Assembly: GCA_018881555.1 (NCBI GenBank)
Contig: JACAXG010000124.1
Span: forward strand, 1,612,001 to 1,676,000
Reading direction: 5' to 3'
DNA: 64,000 nt
Source: Amblyornis subalaris
Taxonomy: Eukaryota; Chordata; Aves; Passeriformes; Ptilonorhynchidae
The notes under the pieces are model-generated. The model saw only the letters and a list, made by a program, of their open reading frames with translations. It was not told the origin of the DNA and made no database searches. Both the position numbers and the translations under genes were made by a program. Positions 1-12,300 of the stretch are shown here, piece after piece. Each line of letters opens with the position of its first letter. The first letter of the stretch is position 1.

Positions 1-3000
1 AGTCGCCCAAAATATCCTTCTTTCTTGTCTTCTGATCATGAACAGCTCAAGCAGTTCCTGTGCCCTCTCCCTGTAAAACTACCCCTGTTTATGCCTTGTG
101 CAAAGATTCTTCTGCAAAACCCAGAGCCTGACCTCACCGGTCCCATCTGTGATGCAGTGCCTTCTGCAGCTCATGCCATTTCACTTCTAGATAAATTATA
201 TCCTGTTGAGGGCTTTAAAACCTTGCCATCTAAAACTGACATCTATTATAGTGTAGGAGACAATCCTCCATAAAACTAAATAACCTAAAATGGTTTTGAG
301 CTTAAATGTAAGTATTACACAGAATCACAGTAAGCCTACAAATGTGCCAAATCTCCTCCCTTCTAATATAAGGTGGGAAGAAATTATTTTTTCAACAAAG
401 GTAAAACTGAAATATTATTAACATCCAGACAATGTGCTGGTACCAATTACATTTTTTCTTTTGATATCTGGAAGTAATACCAACCCTATTCAAAGTCTTT
501 CCATGAGGAGGTGAGCTGTAAAATGACAATTTTAATGGAGAGTAGATAACAATTTTGGTCTTTTCTGTTATCAAAGAGAAAGTTACATAATTTCCTCCAT
601 AATAGAAAGGTCTCCTACCAAGAAATATCATTTCTTTTGAAAAATAGTACATGGAGGAAAGAAAGCACTAATGAGACTTTGATTACATCTCTGCTATTGC
701 TATTATACGATAATCTTTAAAATTACTCACCTGTTGTATCTTGCTTTTTAATCTAGTCTTAGAATGAAAACTGAAGCATATACTTAGTATACTTCATTTG
801 CAAGCTGTTTCCACTGAAAAGTCTTTCTGAAGAAACTTCTGCTTGCTAATGGGGAGCTGTCACGGTTGCTAAGATAGTTGACAGTAGGCATGGCTGCACT
901 GCTGGCACACCTAACCTAGCTCCTCCTGCAGGAAGATGCATTCAAGGACACAACCCCAGATGTCTGGGAGTGAGTCTGACCAAGCACTATGTCCTGCTCA
1001 GCACAGCTGAAGTTGCTGTTGGGTTTATTTGCTGAGACTGAACACGTGTTAACACATGTTATGCGACACATACGGCTGTACCTGAGCTGGTGAAGTTGTC
1101 CATGTTGTGTTAAGGGGTACACAGACCCCTGTATGGACAGTCTTGGCTGTGAATCAATGCATGGCAGTTCACTAAACAGGGACATAGCTTTCAGTCCTTA
1201 TAAACCAAAGCAAGATGATTTCTGAATCCCTTCAACTCTTTCATGGAGCAAATTTTGATTTACTGTTTTGCATTGGGATTTTTTTCTGCCCTCTCTTTTT
1301 CTCCCCTCTCCTCTTTTAAGAGGAGATAATTCCTCTTAATCTTAGATTGACTTTTATACAAGGCTATAGACTGAATTCTGGACAAAAAAAAACCCCAACC
1401 TCTTGTGGAACAACTAAAGCAAAACTCATCCATAAAGAGGGTATTGGAAGACAGGGTATAGAAAGAGCATGACATGGAGTGGGTCTGTGATCGTTAGAGA
1501 TATCGGCTCTGATGCCTTTGAGGCAAGATGCTCCCAGAATCACAGTGTATATCTGACCACGTTACAAGAACTTTTTTGCACCTCTCAGCTACACAAATGC
1601 ACAAGGCAAGAAAAACATGAGTTCTTCAAGCCAAGAAGAGCCTTTGTCTTTTACTAGACGCAGGATTTCCAGATGCCAGCAGTCTACCAGTAACTTAGAG
1701 AGAAGAGGACAAAACTGGACCAAGCAGCGCCAGAGCCTATTCCACAGCATCATCTGCAAGCAGATACTGGCAGCGCAGAAACGTGCACAACTCCTCTAGC
1801 ACAGCTGGTCTATTAGGGTTGGTCTATCCAGATGCTTGCTTCTTTCTTCCCTCCAGATGAAAACCTGGTGATCTTGAGGGTCCAGATGCACACTCAACTA
1901 AAAATCAGACTCACATGTGCAAAATTTCTTAGCCATCAAAGAAGCTGTGCACCCTTTGACTGCCCACTCCCAAGCTTTCCGAACATGCAGAGAACTGTGA
2001 GGCCAGAGGACTCCCCAGCCATCCTCCCTAGTCCTGGGACACCATCCAAAAAGTAGTAGGAGGAGAAGATGAGAGATCTGACAACTTTTGAAGGAGAAAA
2101 TGTTGACTGACTGAGCAAAAAGCACTTGTTTACTACATAATTGATCCCTCTCCATGTAACTCTGTGCATTTCAGATGCATGTTTCTCCTGAACAACAGGC
2201 AATCAGCCTGTGTGTTTCAGAGTAGAGGTGGCCTTTTCTGTATGTAAAATTTGTAGACATCCCCTCCCAGTTTTAACAAAAAACATTACTAAAGACTTTC
2301 CAGTAGATGGCAGGGTTACGTTGTGACAAAGCTGACAGTCTGAAGTTGAAAGGGCTCCTGGAGAAAGTTTTAAGTACTGGTGAAGTATATTTAATTAGCA
2401 GAATGAACTAATATCTGAAAAGGCATAAATACACAGTGGATTAACTGATCTAATGTGATGCCAGAAATGTAGAAGTTGTATTTTAAGATAGTGAAAGCTT
2501 AAAGCGCAACATAGTATTAAAAATGAACTTTGTTAAAAATGAGCTTCATTGTGACAACCGTTTATACTGCAGAACTGACATGACATAAACCCAGTTATTT
2601 AGTGTGAGAATCCACTGAAACTGCCAGCTGTAGAATACAGTCATGAGAAAAGCAAAAAGCCTTTGCAAATATTACTGAAAATGATCAGCAGAAGTGACTT
2701 TCAGGACCAAAATCAATTTAGCTGGACAGTGTAGTGTTTGCCTCTTTCCAGGGACTGTGCAAAAATGAGCACCTCAACAAGGAAATTCNGTACTGCTTTT
2801 TTCACTTTGAGAAATCATGACCCCAGCAGATGGAGAACAGCTTCAAGGTTGGGACCTCCCTCAGAAACAGCCGAGAGAAAAGCCTGATGCCCACTGAGGG
2901 TCTCAGAAATGTCAGAAACCAAACTGCTCAGCCCAGTATGACTGGCTGCAAATGGATGAGGCTTCAGCTTCTTAAAACTACAATTCTCTGAATTTACTTT

Positions 3001-6000
3001 TCCAGTCAGGGCTGTAAGATGTGCCCCACTGAATNTCAAACACAATGACTCNAGTGAACGACTTCCCTTGTAAGTGTCCCAAGGTTGTATGGTTTTAGCC
3101 TCCTTGAAGGATAGTTGGATTTCCATGAAGTAGAAATAAATGTGGTCATTCTGTTTGTGTCAACACTATCTGAGATCATTTGTGGACAATTGTTAATGTC
3201 AAATCTCTGTACACTGCAGGTGAAATGAAATGGCTGCAGGAAAAAATACCACCCTGCATTTTATATGGTTTCCTTTAGCAGAAAATATTCAGACATCAGA
3301 CACTCAATACTTTTACTTCTCATTTGGTGTGTGCCAGTTCCGGCTTGACTCACCGAAATTACTCACATATTTAATTTCACTATTTTACTGCGGAATTATA
3401 GAAGTAGTTGAAATACTATATTTATTCATAAAAAGAGGTTACATGCTGTCTTTTGTGAATACCTAACAAGAAAATGCATGGGCTGATGACACACAGGGCT
3501 TCTGAAAGTAAAAAGGCTCAGTTTGGCACACCATCTGTGGCAGGACAAATTCTGCATTTATTGCACCAGTGCCTCTTAGCAGTGCTACTCAACTGCAGAC
3601 CAAGCTGAAAAACAGAATTCTCATTCCTAATGATAAACAGTATCGTCAAAGACACATTTCCTATTATTTTATGCAATAATATACTCAACTTCCTCTGATA
3701 AGTGTATAGCATCTCTAAAGAACATAGCTTAAGACTACACCACTGAAAACAGTTGTGGGTCTTGTTTCTATTTTATAAAATCCTTACTAGTTTGTTGTCT
3801 TTTTTTTTTTTGGTTTTCACATATTAATGCATGATTACATTATATTCTTTTAAAGTTTCCCCCATCCTATAGCCACCTTATTGATGTTTTGCACCTATTG
3901 ATTCACCTTGTTTCTGAAAGCATTTGCTTCATAACAAATACAAAACCAAAAAGGAATAAAACCAGTATCGAATGATGCTCTAAAATCTTCTTGTATTTTT
4001 GCAGTTGGATAAAACACACAAATCTTGACACATTTCTAAAACTCTGACTCTGGTGAGAGTGTAACATAAATGGTAATATTAACATAATCACCTTGATTTC
4101 CCCAAGAACAAAATAACTCTAACTGTTCCAAGATCACATGTCCTTTCTCCCCCTTTCAGCCTCATGAATAATTTGGCTCATCTTTCTCACTGACATAAAC
4201 ACTGAATCTTGCTGAAGGTCATGCAACATTCCCAGTATCTTTTCATTCAGTTGCAATTCAGCACTGTATTATGTGCTCGTATTATTTTACATTCATGACA
4301 TGCACTTGTAGATTGTTTTCATGGTGGTATAATGCCTGATAGTCAGTTCATGCAATGAATGGTAAACACTGATGTTTCAAAAGCTAATTGGTGGTGAAGA
4401 TTTGTTTTTTATTGCCCTATCTCACTTTACTCAGCTGGAAAGCTATGGGCCAGGTGAGGTCAGCAAAGGCGATTAGAGCAATGATCATTGTTTCATACAA
4501 TAGAAAGTTGAAATAAACAAGATTATTTGGTAAGAAAAGAAAAGAAAAGAAAAGAAAAGAAGTAAAGAGTCTGAGGCATCTGACATTATTAAGGTAACTG
4601 TTCTTAGGCCTTTGCTCATCCAGCATCCCCACTAATCCATTTGTCATCCAATATTTCTGTTTAAAGACAAAACCCTCTTAGGCTTTGACAGAGAACTGAA
4701 ATTCTTCTATGCCTGGCTCAGCGACTTCATTTTCAGCCTTGAGCTTCATCTCATCAGTGTCCTCTGAAGCAATACTCTGTCTCCAGTTTTCAGTAATGAG
4801 AAGGAAATGTACAGGAAATCATGGGGCAGGGAAGTGTTACAGGATGCAGAGAAAGAAAGGAACCCAAACTCTTTTATCTATATGAAGTGTTCTCAGCCTC
4901 AGCTTACACATGGAAAGTTTTGTGCTGGGGGGAGGGATCAGGACACAGAGGCTTTCACCAGCCCTTCTTTTATTTCTTCATGAACTAAAGAGCTTGGCAG
5001 CTTTTAAACAATGGTGCCAAACCCTCTGAATCCAGTTTTCTGTAACATCATTGTGGAATTTTCCCTTCAGATCACAAGAGGTGTGGATTTCACCCTTTCC
5101 TCAGCTGCCAATAATTTATGCAGACATATCTGCCCTTGCCTTAGCACATTAACATGGCTGGACTTTCTGCAGCACACGTCACTGAAGAGCCTGAGCAACA
5201 ACACTTTCAACACAACTACACGTGCATGTAGAAACTGTCCACACACATGCTGTAGGACAGGGAGAGACCTTTACATCAAAAGAATATACTGCAAAGCCAG
5301 GAGAACTTCAAAAAGGAAACGAAACCACAATAAGCTGTTAATTTCAAGAAGAATCATATATGCACTTACATAAGATAATGTCATAGTGACCACATAATCA
5401 GTGGGTTTGTTTCATTTACAGACTGTGTCTATGACACAGTTCAGGAAGGAATTTTCCCCAGAAATGAGTGACAAAAGTGGATCGCTGCAGAGAAAGTCAT
5501 TCTCAAACAAGCCGAGACTTTTTTCTCCTTTGGGAGGAGAAAAGAGGGGAGTCAGAGTAAAGGTATAAAATCAAGTTACTTTTGTAACCCCATGTCTTAA
5601 AAAACAAAGCATAAGGAGGAATAAAATGTAATGGGTCATTCCTGTTGTAGAGGATAAAAAAGGAACCATCAACAAAACTGGAAAGTAACAAATCCAGAAA
5701 TGCAGAAGAGAAATAGTTAGCACTACATGATGTTATGAGGTGCATGTAAAAAACACCAAAAGTTCATGAGGTTCATTTTTTAATTTATTTTGAGTTATTT
5801 CAAGGAGGAGAAGCAAGAACAAAACACAAGCCACAATGCTCTGGGACACAACTCAGAGTAAGATATTTCTGAAAGAACTGATACAAAGCAAGGTACCAAA
5901 AGAAGTGTGTCCTTGCTGCAAGAATGTGTGCTGGTTAAAATAAACTAATAAATAAAGTCCTTTGAACTAACACCCCAGCTGTCCCGTTCAACGTAGGAAC

Positions 6001-8580
6001 ACACATCCCCTCCTGTGCCNCCTCCTTCCACACCAGTCTGGCACATTTGGTGCAGGCCAAGAGTTCGCACGACTGTACAATTTCTCCATCTCCATCCCAA
6101 GCAAGACCAGTTTCAAGCCTTTCAGGTGCCCAAATCTTTCCCAAAAAACAGGATGCTACTCAACAAAGAAAGCAGTGCTGGTCTAGCTCGGAATTGCAGT
6201 CTTTCAGATGGGAAAAATGTGATTACAGTGACTAAAGCAACAATCTTGGTAACAGATACAACTAAAACTAAAATGCAGTTTGTATTTCAGAAAACAATTT
6301 AATTGAGTTAATGTAGCATGCTGAAGATATGTATCCTAATAAATAAAGTCAGTATTTTCTCATCAGTATTCATGCAAAATCTAATTATACTTGAGTCTAG
6401 AAAATTTTGAAAAAGAAAAAAAAGAGTAACATCATGCTGAAACAAGATATTACTCATAATCAAAATTTCCTTTCTACTTCAGAGAAACATGGCAAGTTAA
6501 TTTTTAAATGCAATATCCCCTCATGTATCTATGTTGACTGGCATATTAATACAGTTGGTTTGCCCAATACTATTTTAAAACTTCCTTTTTTCTTTAGTTT
6601 CTNTGCTGTTACTTTACATAGTGTGGCACACAAGCTTGTCTCAGCCATTCCTGTATCCTGCTTCGCCTAGTGGATGGAGGGACTGTAACTACACAAAATG
6701 TACAATTTAATCTTATCTTAGATTTCTAACTGCATGATTACAAGGCTTCCCTGATTATGCTGTTCGGATAAAACTATTAGCAATACCAAAGTTCTGTTTG
6801 CTCTAAAGTAAAAGGCTTCCTTTTATTAAACAATGTTATAGTTTTATAGGAGTAGAACCTGGTCACTAGGGCAAAGTATAAAATGTCAGGATTTATCTAC
6901 AGCAGGTATAATCAAAGAAACTAACATTGCCAGTTTTATCATTCACACACTTTCATCTATATATAATAATATTATATAATCATTTAATCTCAGGTAAATT
7001 AGGGAGCTTTTTATAGCTTAACTAGAGCTAGAGTACACATCCAGAAGACCTGTGTTATAGTCCCTGCTCAAATCAGTGTGCCAGTCTTCTGCATGCAGCT
7101 GGAAGGTGGAGTGGAAAAATGCCTCACAAAGTCCACACACTCACTTGACAGATTATAGNGATCTCGCAGGAAAGGGCATGGAGCAAATAATGTGATGGCT
7201 GTCTCCAGCAACACAGGCTTATGTTCACCGAAACCTGAGGAGCCTGAAAGCGTGGCCCCTTTCAGAAGGAAAGATGTATGACTTTTCCAAATACAAAAAT
7301 TCAACTTCATATCACACACAGATCTGACAGGCACCCAGAGAGTGACAGAGTGCTGCCTGACTTACATGAGTTTGTAGAACTGGGGACTCAACTATCTAAC
7401 TGCTCCATCATTAACTGATAAATAAATGTCACTCAAGATGGGAAGAAGGAAAAACAAGTGGAGTCAAGCTAGCACAAATTATAAGTCAGTGGCCAATGAG
7501 GACCTATGACCTAAACAGCTCCTCCCATCAAGTAAATGTTTTGCTGGAAGAGTGGATGAGTAAGAAGCTAACTCCTTGACCTATTTCCTCAGTTGCCAAG
7601 TTTGACAACACCAGATGTGTCTTCCCCACTGTCTTCCATTTTCTGCATTCTGGAGACACTGAACACAAGAAGCCCTGGCTGTCAACAGCCTGATNTCACC
7701 AGTGCCTGCACCACTCCCAAGCACTGGATGCATCCGTGTTCAACCCCTGCGCTTCTTACATGCAAGGTGGTGGGACCAGGTGCCCAGGCCCTTGACAAAA
7801 CTAGCCCAGCTCCCTGGAGTGGGTCTGCCTCTGTTTCTGAATCCTCTGTTGCTATTCCTCTTCAGTTTTCCCTGTGCAGGCTGGAGACCTGCTTTGATGT
7901 GCACCACAGTGCACTTCACATACCCTTCCCCCTGCAATGAGATGCAGTCCTAACCCAAGCTTTTCTGATGGTTTCAGCAAATGCTCTCTCATCTGATTAC
8001 TCTTCCCATGAGCAGAGGAGCTTCAGCTACTACTCCTAGAAGCAATCAGAAAAGGATATCAAGACCAAGGTCCAAGCCTGGCTATAAAAGGACTAAAAAC
8101 ATCTGGAAACCTAGAGCTCAATGGTATAACTCACTGGCCTTGCTACTTCGCTGAAGGTCGCCCTGCATCCTCCTCTTCTGATGCCACAAGGTCAGGGAGG
8201 AAGCATGGCATACTGGCACAGGACAGCATCAGCACACATCAGGTCCCTGCCCAATTCCTGCCTGCTATCCACATACATCCCAATCAATTTTTTGGCAGCT
8301 GCATAGACCGCACAGGCAGCACCAACTACATTCAAGCAGTTTTGCTCAAGCTAAAAGATAGCTTTACCCTCTGCTGACAGAGCACTTAGACATCTACAGT
8401 CAGTGTCAGCTTCCCACAGGCTGGGACCTCCTCAGACTGAGCTTAAACTGGAGTTGAGTGCTGCAATCCCGTTAGGAATAAAGCCCTTGAGGGAACGCAC
8501 GAGTGCCATTTCTCCGTAGCGCGGCATTTTGGTTCTCAAGATTATCTAGGCGTCCTGGGGAGTTACCCCTGTCCTGCAGC
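1..8580. other. Intergenic DNA upstream of MFAP3L, no gene recognised
   Basis: This is AT-rich sequence without a recognisable exon. Its open frames are short (120 codons or fewer), lack any protein-family signature and are not flanked by convincing splice sites. What can be seen is a pair of palindromic E-box-like 10-mers at 1041-1060, an (AAAAG)n microsatellite at 4533-4561 and isolated N bases. In mammals, as I recall, AADAT lies on the 5' side of MFAP3L. I looked for its C-terminal coding sequence here and did not find it, so any such neighbour would lie outside the window. Confidence 0.65.
4533..4561. repeat. (AAAAG)n microsatellite
   Basis: There are about five and a half uninterrupted copies of the pentamer AAAAG, embedded in A-rich intergenic sequence. 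It has no apparent link to a gene. Its length probably varies between individuals, which is an inference from its uninterrupted structure. Confidence 0.9.
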
Positions 8581-8910
8581 ACTTGCTCCCGCAAGCGTCT
8601 TTGAGAAAGGATGCGATGCCCGGCATGTGCATCTCGCCGGCCCCGCGAGGGCAGCGGGGACTCGCAACCCCCGCACCCCCGCCTTCCCCAGAGCGGCCCC
8701 GCCGCCGCCCGCTCGCTCCACGCCCCGCCGCACCGCCTGCGGCCGCCGCACGACCCCCGGCCCGGACTCAACCCGGCGGCCGCTGGCCCTGCCGCCCCCC
8801 GCGCCCCCCGCGGGCCCCGGGGCCGCCCTCCGGCCCGGCCCCGAGCATGCTCAGTGCCGGCCTGACCTACTTTCCCCCGCCGGAGCCGGCAGCGGCGGAG
8901 CGGCGGGAGC

Positions 8911-8993
8911 GCACGGCACGGCACGGCACGACACGGCACGGCACGGCACGGCACGGCACGGCACGGCACGGCACGGCACGACACGGCACGGCA
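8911..8993. repeat. (GCACG)n pentanucleotide tandem array in the CpG island
   Basis: There are about sixteen tandem copies of the GC-rich pentamer GCACG. Two units are changed from GGCAC to GACAC phase, one near each end of the array, and the rest are essentially identical. The array lies about 210-290 bases upstream of the proposed exon 1 donor, so it is in the core promoter or the first exon. Near-perfect homogeneity suggests recent expansion and likely length polymorphism. Copy number in a draft assembly may be collapsed or misread. Confidence 0.92.
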
Positions 8994-8999
8994 GGGCGC

Positions 9000-9201
9000 G
9001 GGTACGGCGCGGCACTGCGGCAGCGCCGCGCTCCGCCCGCCCCGGCCCCGGCCGCGGCCGCGGCCCCGGCCCCGGCATGGTGCTGCGCGGGGCGCGCTGA
9101 GGGGCGCGGCGGCGGGCGCTGCCGCGGGGCGGCGGCAGCAGCGGCGGCAGCACAGCGGCAGCGGCAGCGGCAGCGAGCGAGCGGGAGCGGCGGGCGGGCA
9201 G
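9000..9201 (+). other. MFAP3L: Proposed non-coding exon 1 of MFAP3L (5' end not defined)
   Basis: The sequence CAG|GTGAGC places a strong donor with its GT at 9202-9203 inside the CpG island. The MFAP3L start codon lies in a downstream exon that has a good acceptor at 21718-21719, so at least one upstream non-coding exon is required. This donor is the best candidate. The transcription start cannot be read from sequence, so the left boundary is a guess. An alternative donor (GCG|GTGAGC) occurs at 9389. If transcribed, this exon contains a short upstream ORF at 9077-9100. Confidence is moderate because there is no transcript evidence. Confidence 0.45.
9077..9100 (+). other. Possible 7-codon upstream ORF in MFAP3L 5' leader
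   Basis: An ATG with G at -3 and G at +4 (strong Kozak context) opens a frame of seven codons (MVLRGAR) ending in TGA, entirely within the proposed exon 1. The predicted exon 2 leader (21720-21838) contains no other ATG before the main start, so this would be the only upstream AUG seen. It matters only if transcription starts upstream of 9077, which is not known. Confidence 0.35.
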
Positions 9202-9238
9202 GTGAGCGGCGCGGGGGGCGCGGGCCGTGGTTCCCCCG

Positions 9239-9302
9239 GCGGGCAGGCGGGCGGGCAGGCGGCGCTCCCGGGGAGCCGCTGTCCGCCGCCGCCGCCGCCG
9301 CC
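9239..9302. repeat. GC-rich tandem 12-mer and (CCG)n run
   Basis: Two perfect tandem copies of GCGGGCAGGCGG occupy 9239-9262, and a (CCG)n run of six to seven units follows at 9283-9302. Both lie just downstream of the proposed exon 1 donor. They would be at the start of intron 1, or in an extended exon 1 if the 9389 donor is used. Confidence 0.85.
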
Positions 9303-12300
9303 TCCACCGCTCGCGCCGCCGGCACCTGTCGCGGCTGCCGGCGACCTACGAGCCGGCCCCGGTGCCGCGGTGGCTGCGGAGCTCCGCGGTGAGCCCCGGG
9401 CGCGCTGTCCCGCCGGCGGCCCCGGGGGAGGCTGGAGGGCCGGAGCAGGGTCCGGTGGCCGTACCGAGGAGCACTGCAACCTGCCAGCCCGGTACGGCGC
9501 TTCTCCCGCGGCGGCTGTCGCTCGCGGCCAGCCCGGCGTGGAGCGCGGTATCTCCCTGCGCAGGGGGAGCGCAGTAATGCTGTGTTCAGCGTGAAAGTTC
9601 AGGAGATTATTTCAAATCAGCACCGGGGCTTGAAGGAAAGTGGGTTTCGTTAGGCAAAAAAAGCCAATGAGCCCAAGGCTTTACTGGAGCCTTCCAGCTC
9701 CTGCGCGCAGGATGCTCGCTGCTGTCCCGCCCTGGGAAGGGGAATGGGAGGTGACNCCTCAGTGCAGAGACCTCTTCGATGGAGCTGACTTCTAAGAGAG
9801 GTTAAACTGCCTTCAGTTTAAAATAAAGGATGCCTCCTGATATTTTTCTTTAATTACCCTTTTACTTCACAGGAGAGCCTCACAAGATAAAACTCAATTT
9901 CAGAAGTGCTCTGAGGGAACTAGAATCTAAAACTTCAGAGTAGTCTTGCAATAATCTTTCAAATCCTGTTTCTTAATAGGGCCGATTCGAGCTCTTTCGG
10001 ACAAGGGAGCTTAAGAGAACAGAGAGTGCTACTGAACAGGCACTTTTCTAGTACATTTGTCTGGAGACTCTTGTAAGAGACTACACTTCCTCACAGCCTT
10101 CTTTCATTTGTTAAAGTGAAGCATCTCAAATCTACCTACCCTGATTACCCTGCTTAGGGAAATAAAAGTACCAAGTGTGGCAAAATCCTAAATGTGACTT
10201 CATTTGGTACAGATTTGTATGAAGGACTGTAATATTAGTTCAAAGGGAAGAACACAAAGGAGTTAAAGGAGGAAAAAAATGTAGCATTTTAGTTCTTTAG
10301 AGACATTATATTGTGGAACAGTTCCTCTCTTCACTTCACTTGGACAAAATACAGCAGATCTTTTTTCAGTGGAGATGATTTTTTGCATGGCAGGAATCCT
10401 TTGTCTGGTTTAGCGTGTACAGTTAGCAACAGCACCATTGATATACTTGTGGTTGCTGTAGTAGAAATCCTTTTTTATTAGAAATCCTTCTCTTTTAGAC
10501 TGCAGTATATCAATATCAGTTGATGCTGAGTGCAGCTGACACACTGGAGTGCACATTGTACCCCCATTTTCTCAAGGATTTGGAGTTTTTAGAGGCCTAG
10601 GCAAACAGCAGAANATCCACAACAAACAAAAAAAATATGTTGTGTCCAATGCATATTTCCTGAAAGTTCTGAAAGTTTAGAGATAAAATCAGTTACTCTT
10701 AAAGCACTTAACACATGATGGGAGTGTGGTAGTGAGTTCTGAGGTGATCTATATCATACAAATCCAGTTGCCTTCCTGCCCTGTCCCCCTTGCCTCCCTG
10801 CAATTAGACAGGTCCTGCATGAATATGGAAGAGGAGGATGGAGTTGGCACAGAATGTGGCTAAAGTGCATTCGTTGCTTTAACCAGGGCAACACAATTCA
10901 AACCCAACCAAGGGTCACATTTGTGAAATAACGATAGGGGTTTTGGAGAATGATTTAAATGGAACAAAACCAATCTTCATTTTAGCTCTTGTTCACAAAG
11001 TTTGGAATATGGAACTGGCATTTCTTTTATGGTTTAGGCCTCTTGCCTAGTATAAGGCACCACTGAGATATGGATGCAATTTACAACAGGGAGAGGGAGC
11101 TTGCTGGGAGCTAAAGCAACCTGTACCAAGCTTTGCTAGCAGGGTCTTCTTTCTCTGTCAGCAAGTTGCACCTTTACTAGAAGGTTTTGCAGGCAGAAAT
11201 GCCTATGATCCTACTTTGACATGTCATGGATCATATTAATATGTCACCAGAAGACTGTGGTGTAAGACCAAGCTCCTGGATACTTCCTGGAATTTTTCAT
11301 CCCTGCAATTCTGAGCTGCCATCCATTCATGCAGACTTGTGTGCTTTTGCAAATGTCTCTTTGTATCCTTAATTTTGTTATTTAGTTCTGACAATTAATA
11401 CTCTGGTATTTTCTGCCCACATACAGACCCACCTTAGAAGCATAATTTCCAAGACAATGGAGAGGTTATTACTTTTCTCCGGTTACTCTGATTAAAATCA
11501 TGCATAGCAACATTTTAGAACGTCATATCTTCCATCTGCCAGCAAGGCTGTGAAGAGCAGACAAAACTTTGTGACAGGATGGAGAAATTTAAACAATCTT
11601 AGTGGTTTTGATTTAGCTATCTAAGAAATTTTGGTAGAGGATTCTCTTATTTCAAAGTACTTACAAGGAGTAGCATTCATTTATCAGAAATAACAACCTC
11701 TATACAGATGTGTGTAAATATCTTATTTTGGAAGAGGGCCACTATATGTGGAGGCATTGCACTAAGAATAACCTACCTAGCCCAGATTTAACATTTGATG
11801 GACATGGGTCTGCCACACTGAGAATTTTATTCCAAGAAAAGATTTCTGCTGATGTTTTTAAGTCATGCAGGGCCGGGGCACATATATCGCCCTGCAGCTG
11901 CACTGCTGTGTGCATGGTCCCCAGTCATNGGTGTGTGACTGTGTGGTACACAGTCCTAATGACAGTACTGGATGCTGAGAAAGTTATGTACCTTTAATGT
12001 TACATTTTTCAATGTGAAGTAGACATAATCAGTACANAAGCCTGAAATTATAGAAGTTCTTTAGTAAACTGTTGAGGGCCTTCGGCTAAATTGTTGCATA
12101 CACATGGCAATATACAGTCATGCTTGGAGAGGGCTGAATTGATCACATTTGTGTACAAGCAAGACTTAAGCTGTTGCGTGGTGTGGGGCAAACTTGTTTG
12201 AATCCATCTGCTGTCCCTTTTGTTACTTGTGGAGGAAAGAGGCACAGACACTTTTAACCTGAAACTATCACTTTCAAATGCAATCCATCATGAATGGTTA

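Larger units (their letters stand above)
8600..9560 (+). promoter_or_regulatory. MFAP3L: CpG island, candidate promoter of MFAP3L
   Basis: Base composition changes abruptly from AT-rich to extremely GC-rich with dense CpG, then returns to AT-rich after about 9.6 kb. It is the only CpG island in the window. It lies about 12 kb upstream of the MFAP3L coding exons on the same side as the start codon, as expected for a vertebrate CpG-island promoter. I see no TATA box near a plausible start. It contains a perfect GAGCATGCTC palindrome at 8843-8852, a GCACG pentamer array, GGCCCC-type repeats, GGGCGG-like Sp1 motifs and a (CCG)n run. Long open frames across it on both strands are low-complexity products of GC-rich sequence, not genes. 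Assignment to MFAP3L is inferred from position and strand. A bidirectional promoter cannot be excluded. Confidence 0.8.

Noticed and set aside
5011..5373. 120-codon open frame upstream of the CpG island
   Set aside because: No homology recognised; tested as a possible AADAT or other neighbour exon without a match.
8583..9392. 269-codon open frame on the plus strand
   Set aside because: Same cause: low-complexity translation of GC-rich repeats. MFAP3L has its start codon in a downstream exon.
8472..9479. 335-codon open frame on the minus strand
   Set aside because: It spans the CpG island. Its Arg/Pro/Ala-rich sequence with VPCRAV-type repeats is a by-product of GC content and the pentamer array. 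No domain or splice context.
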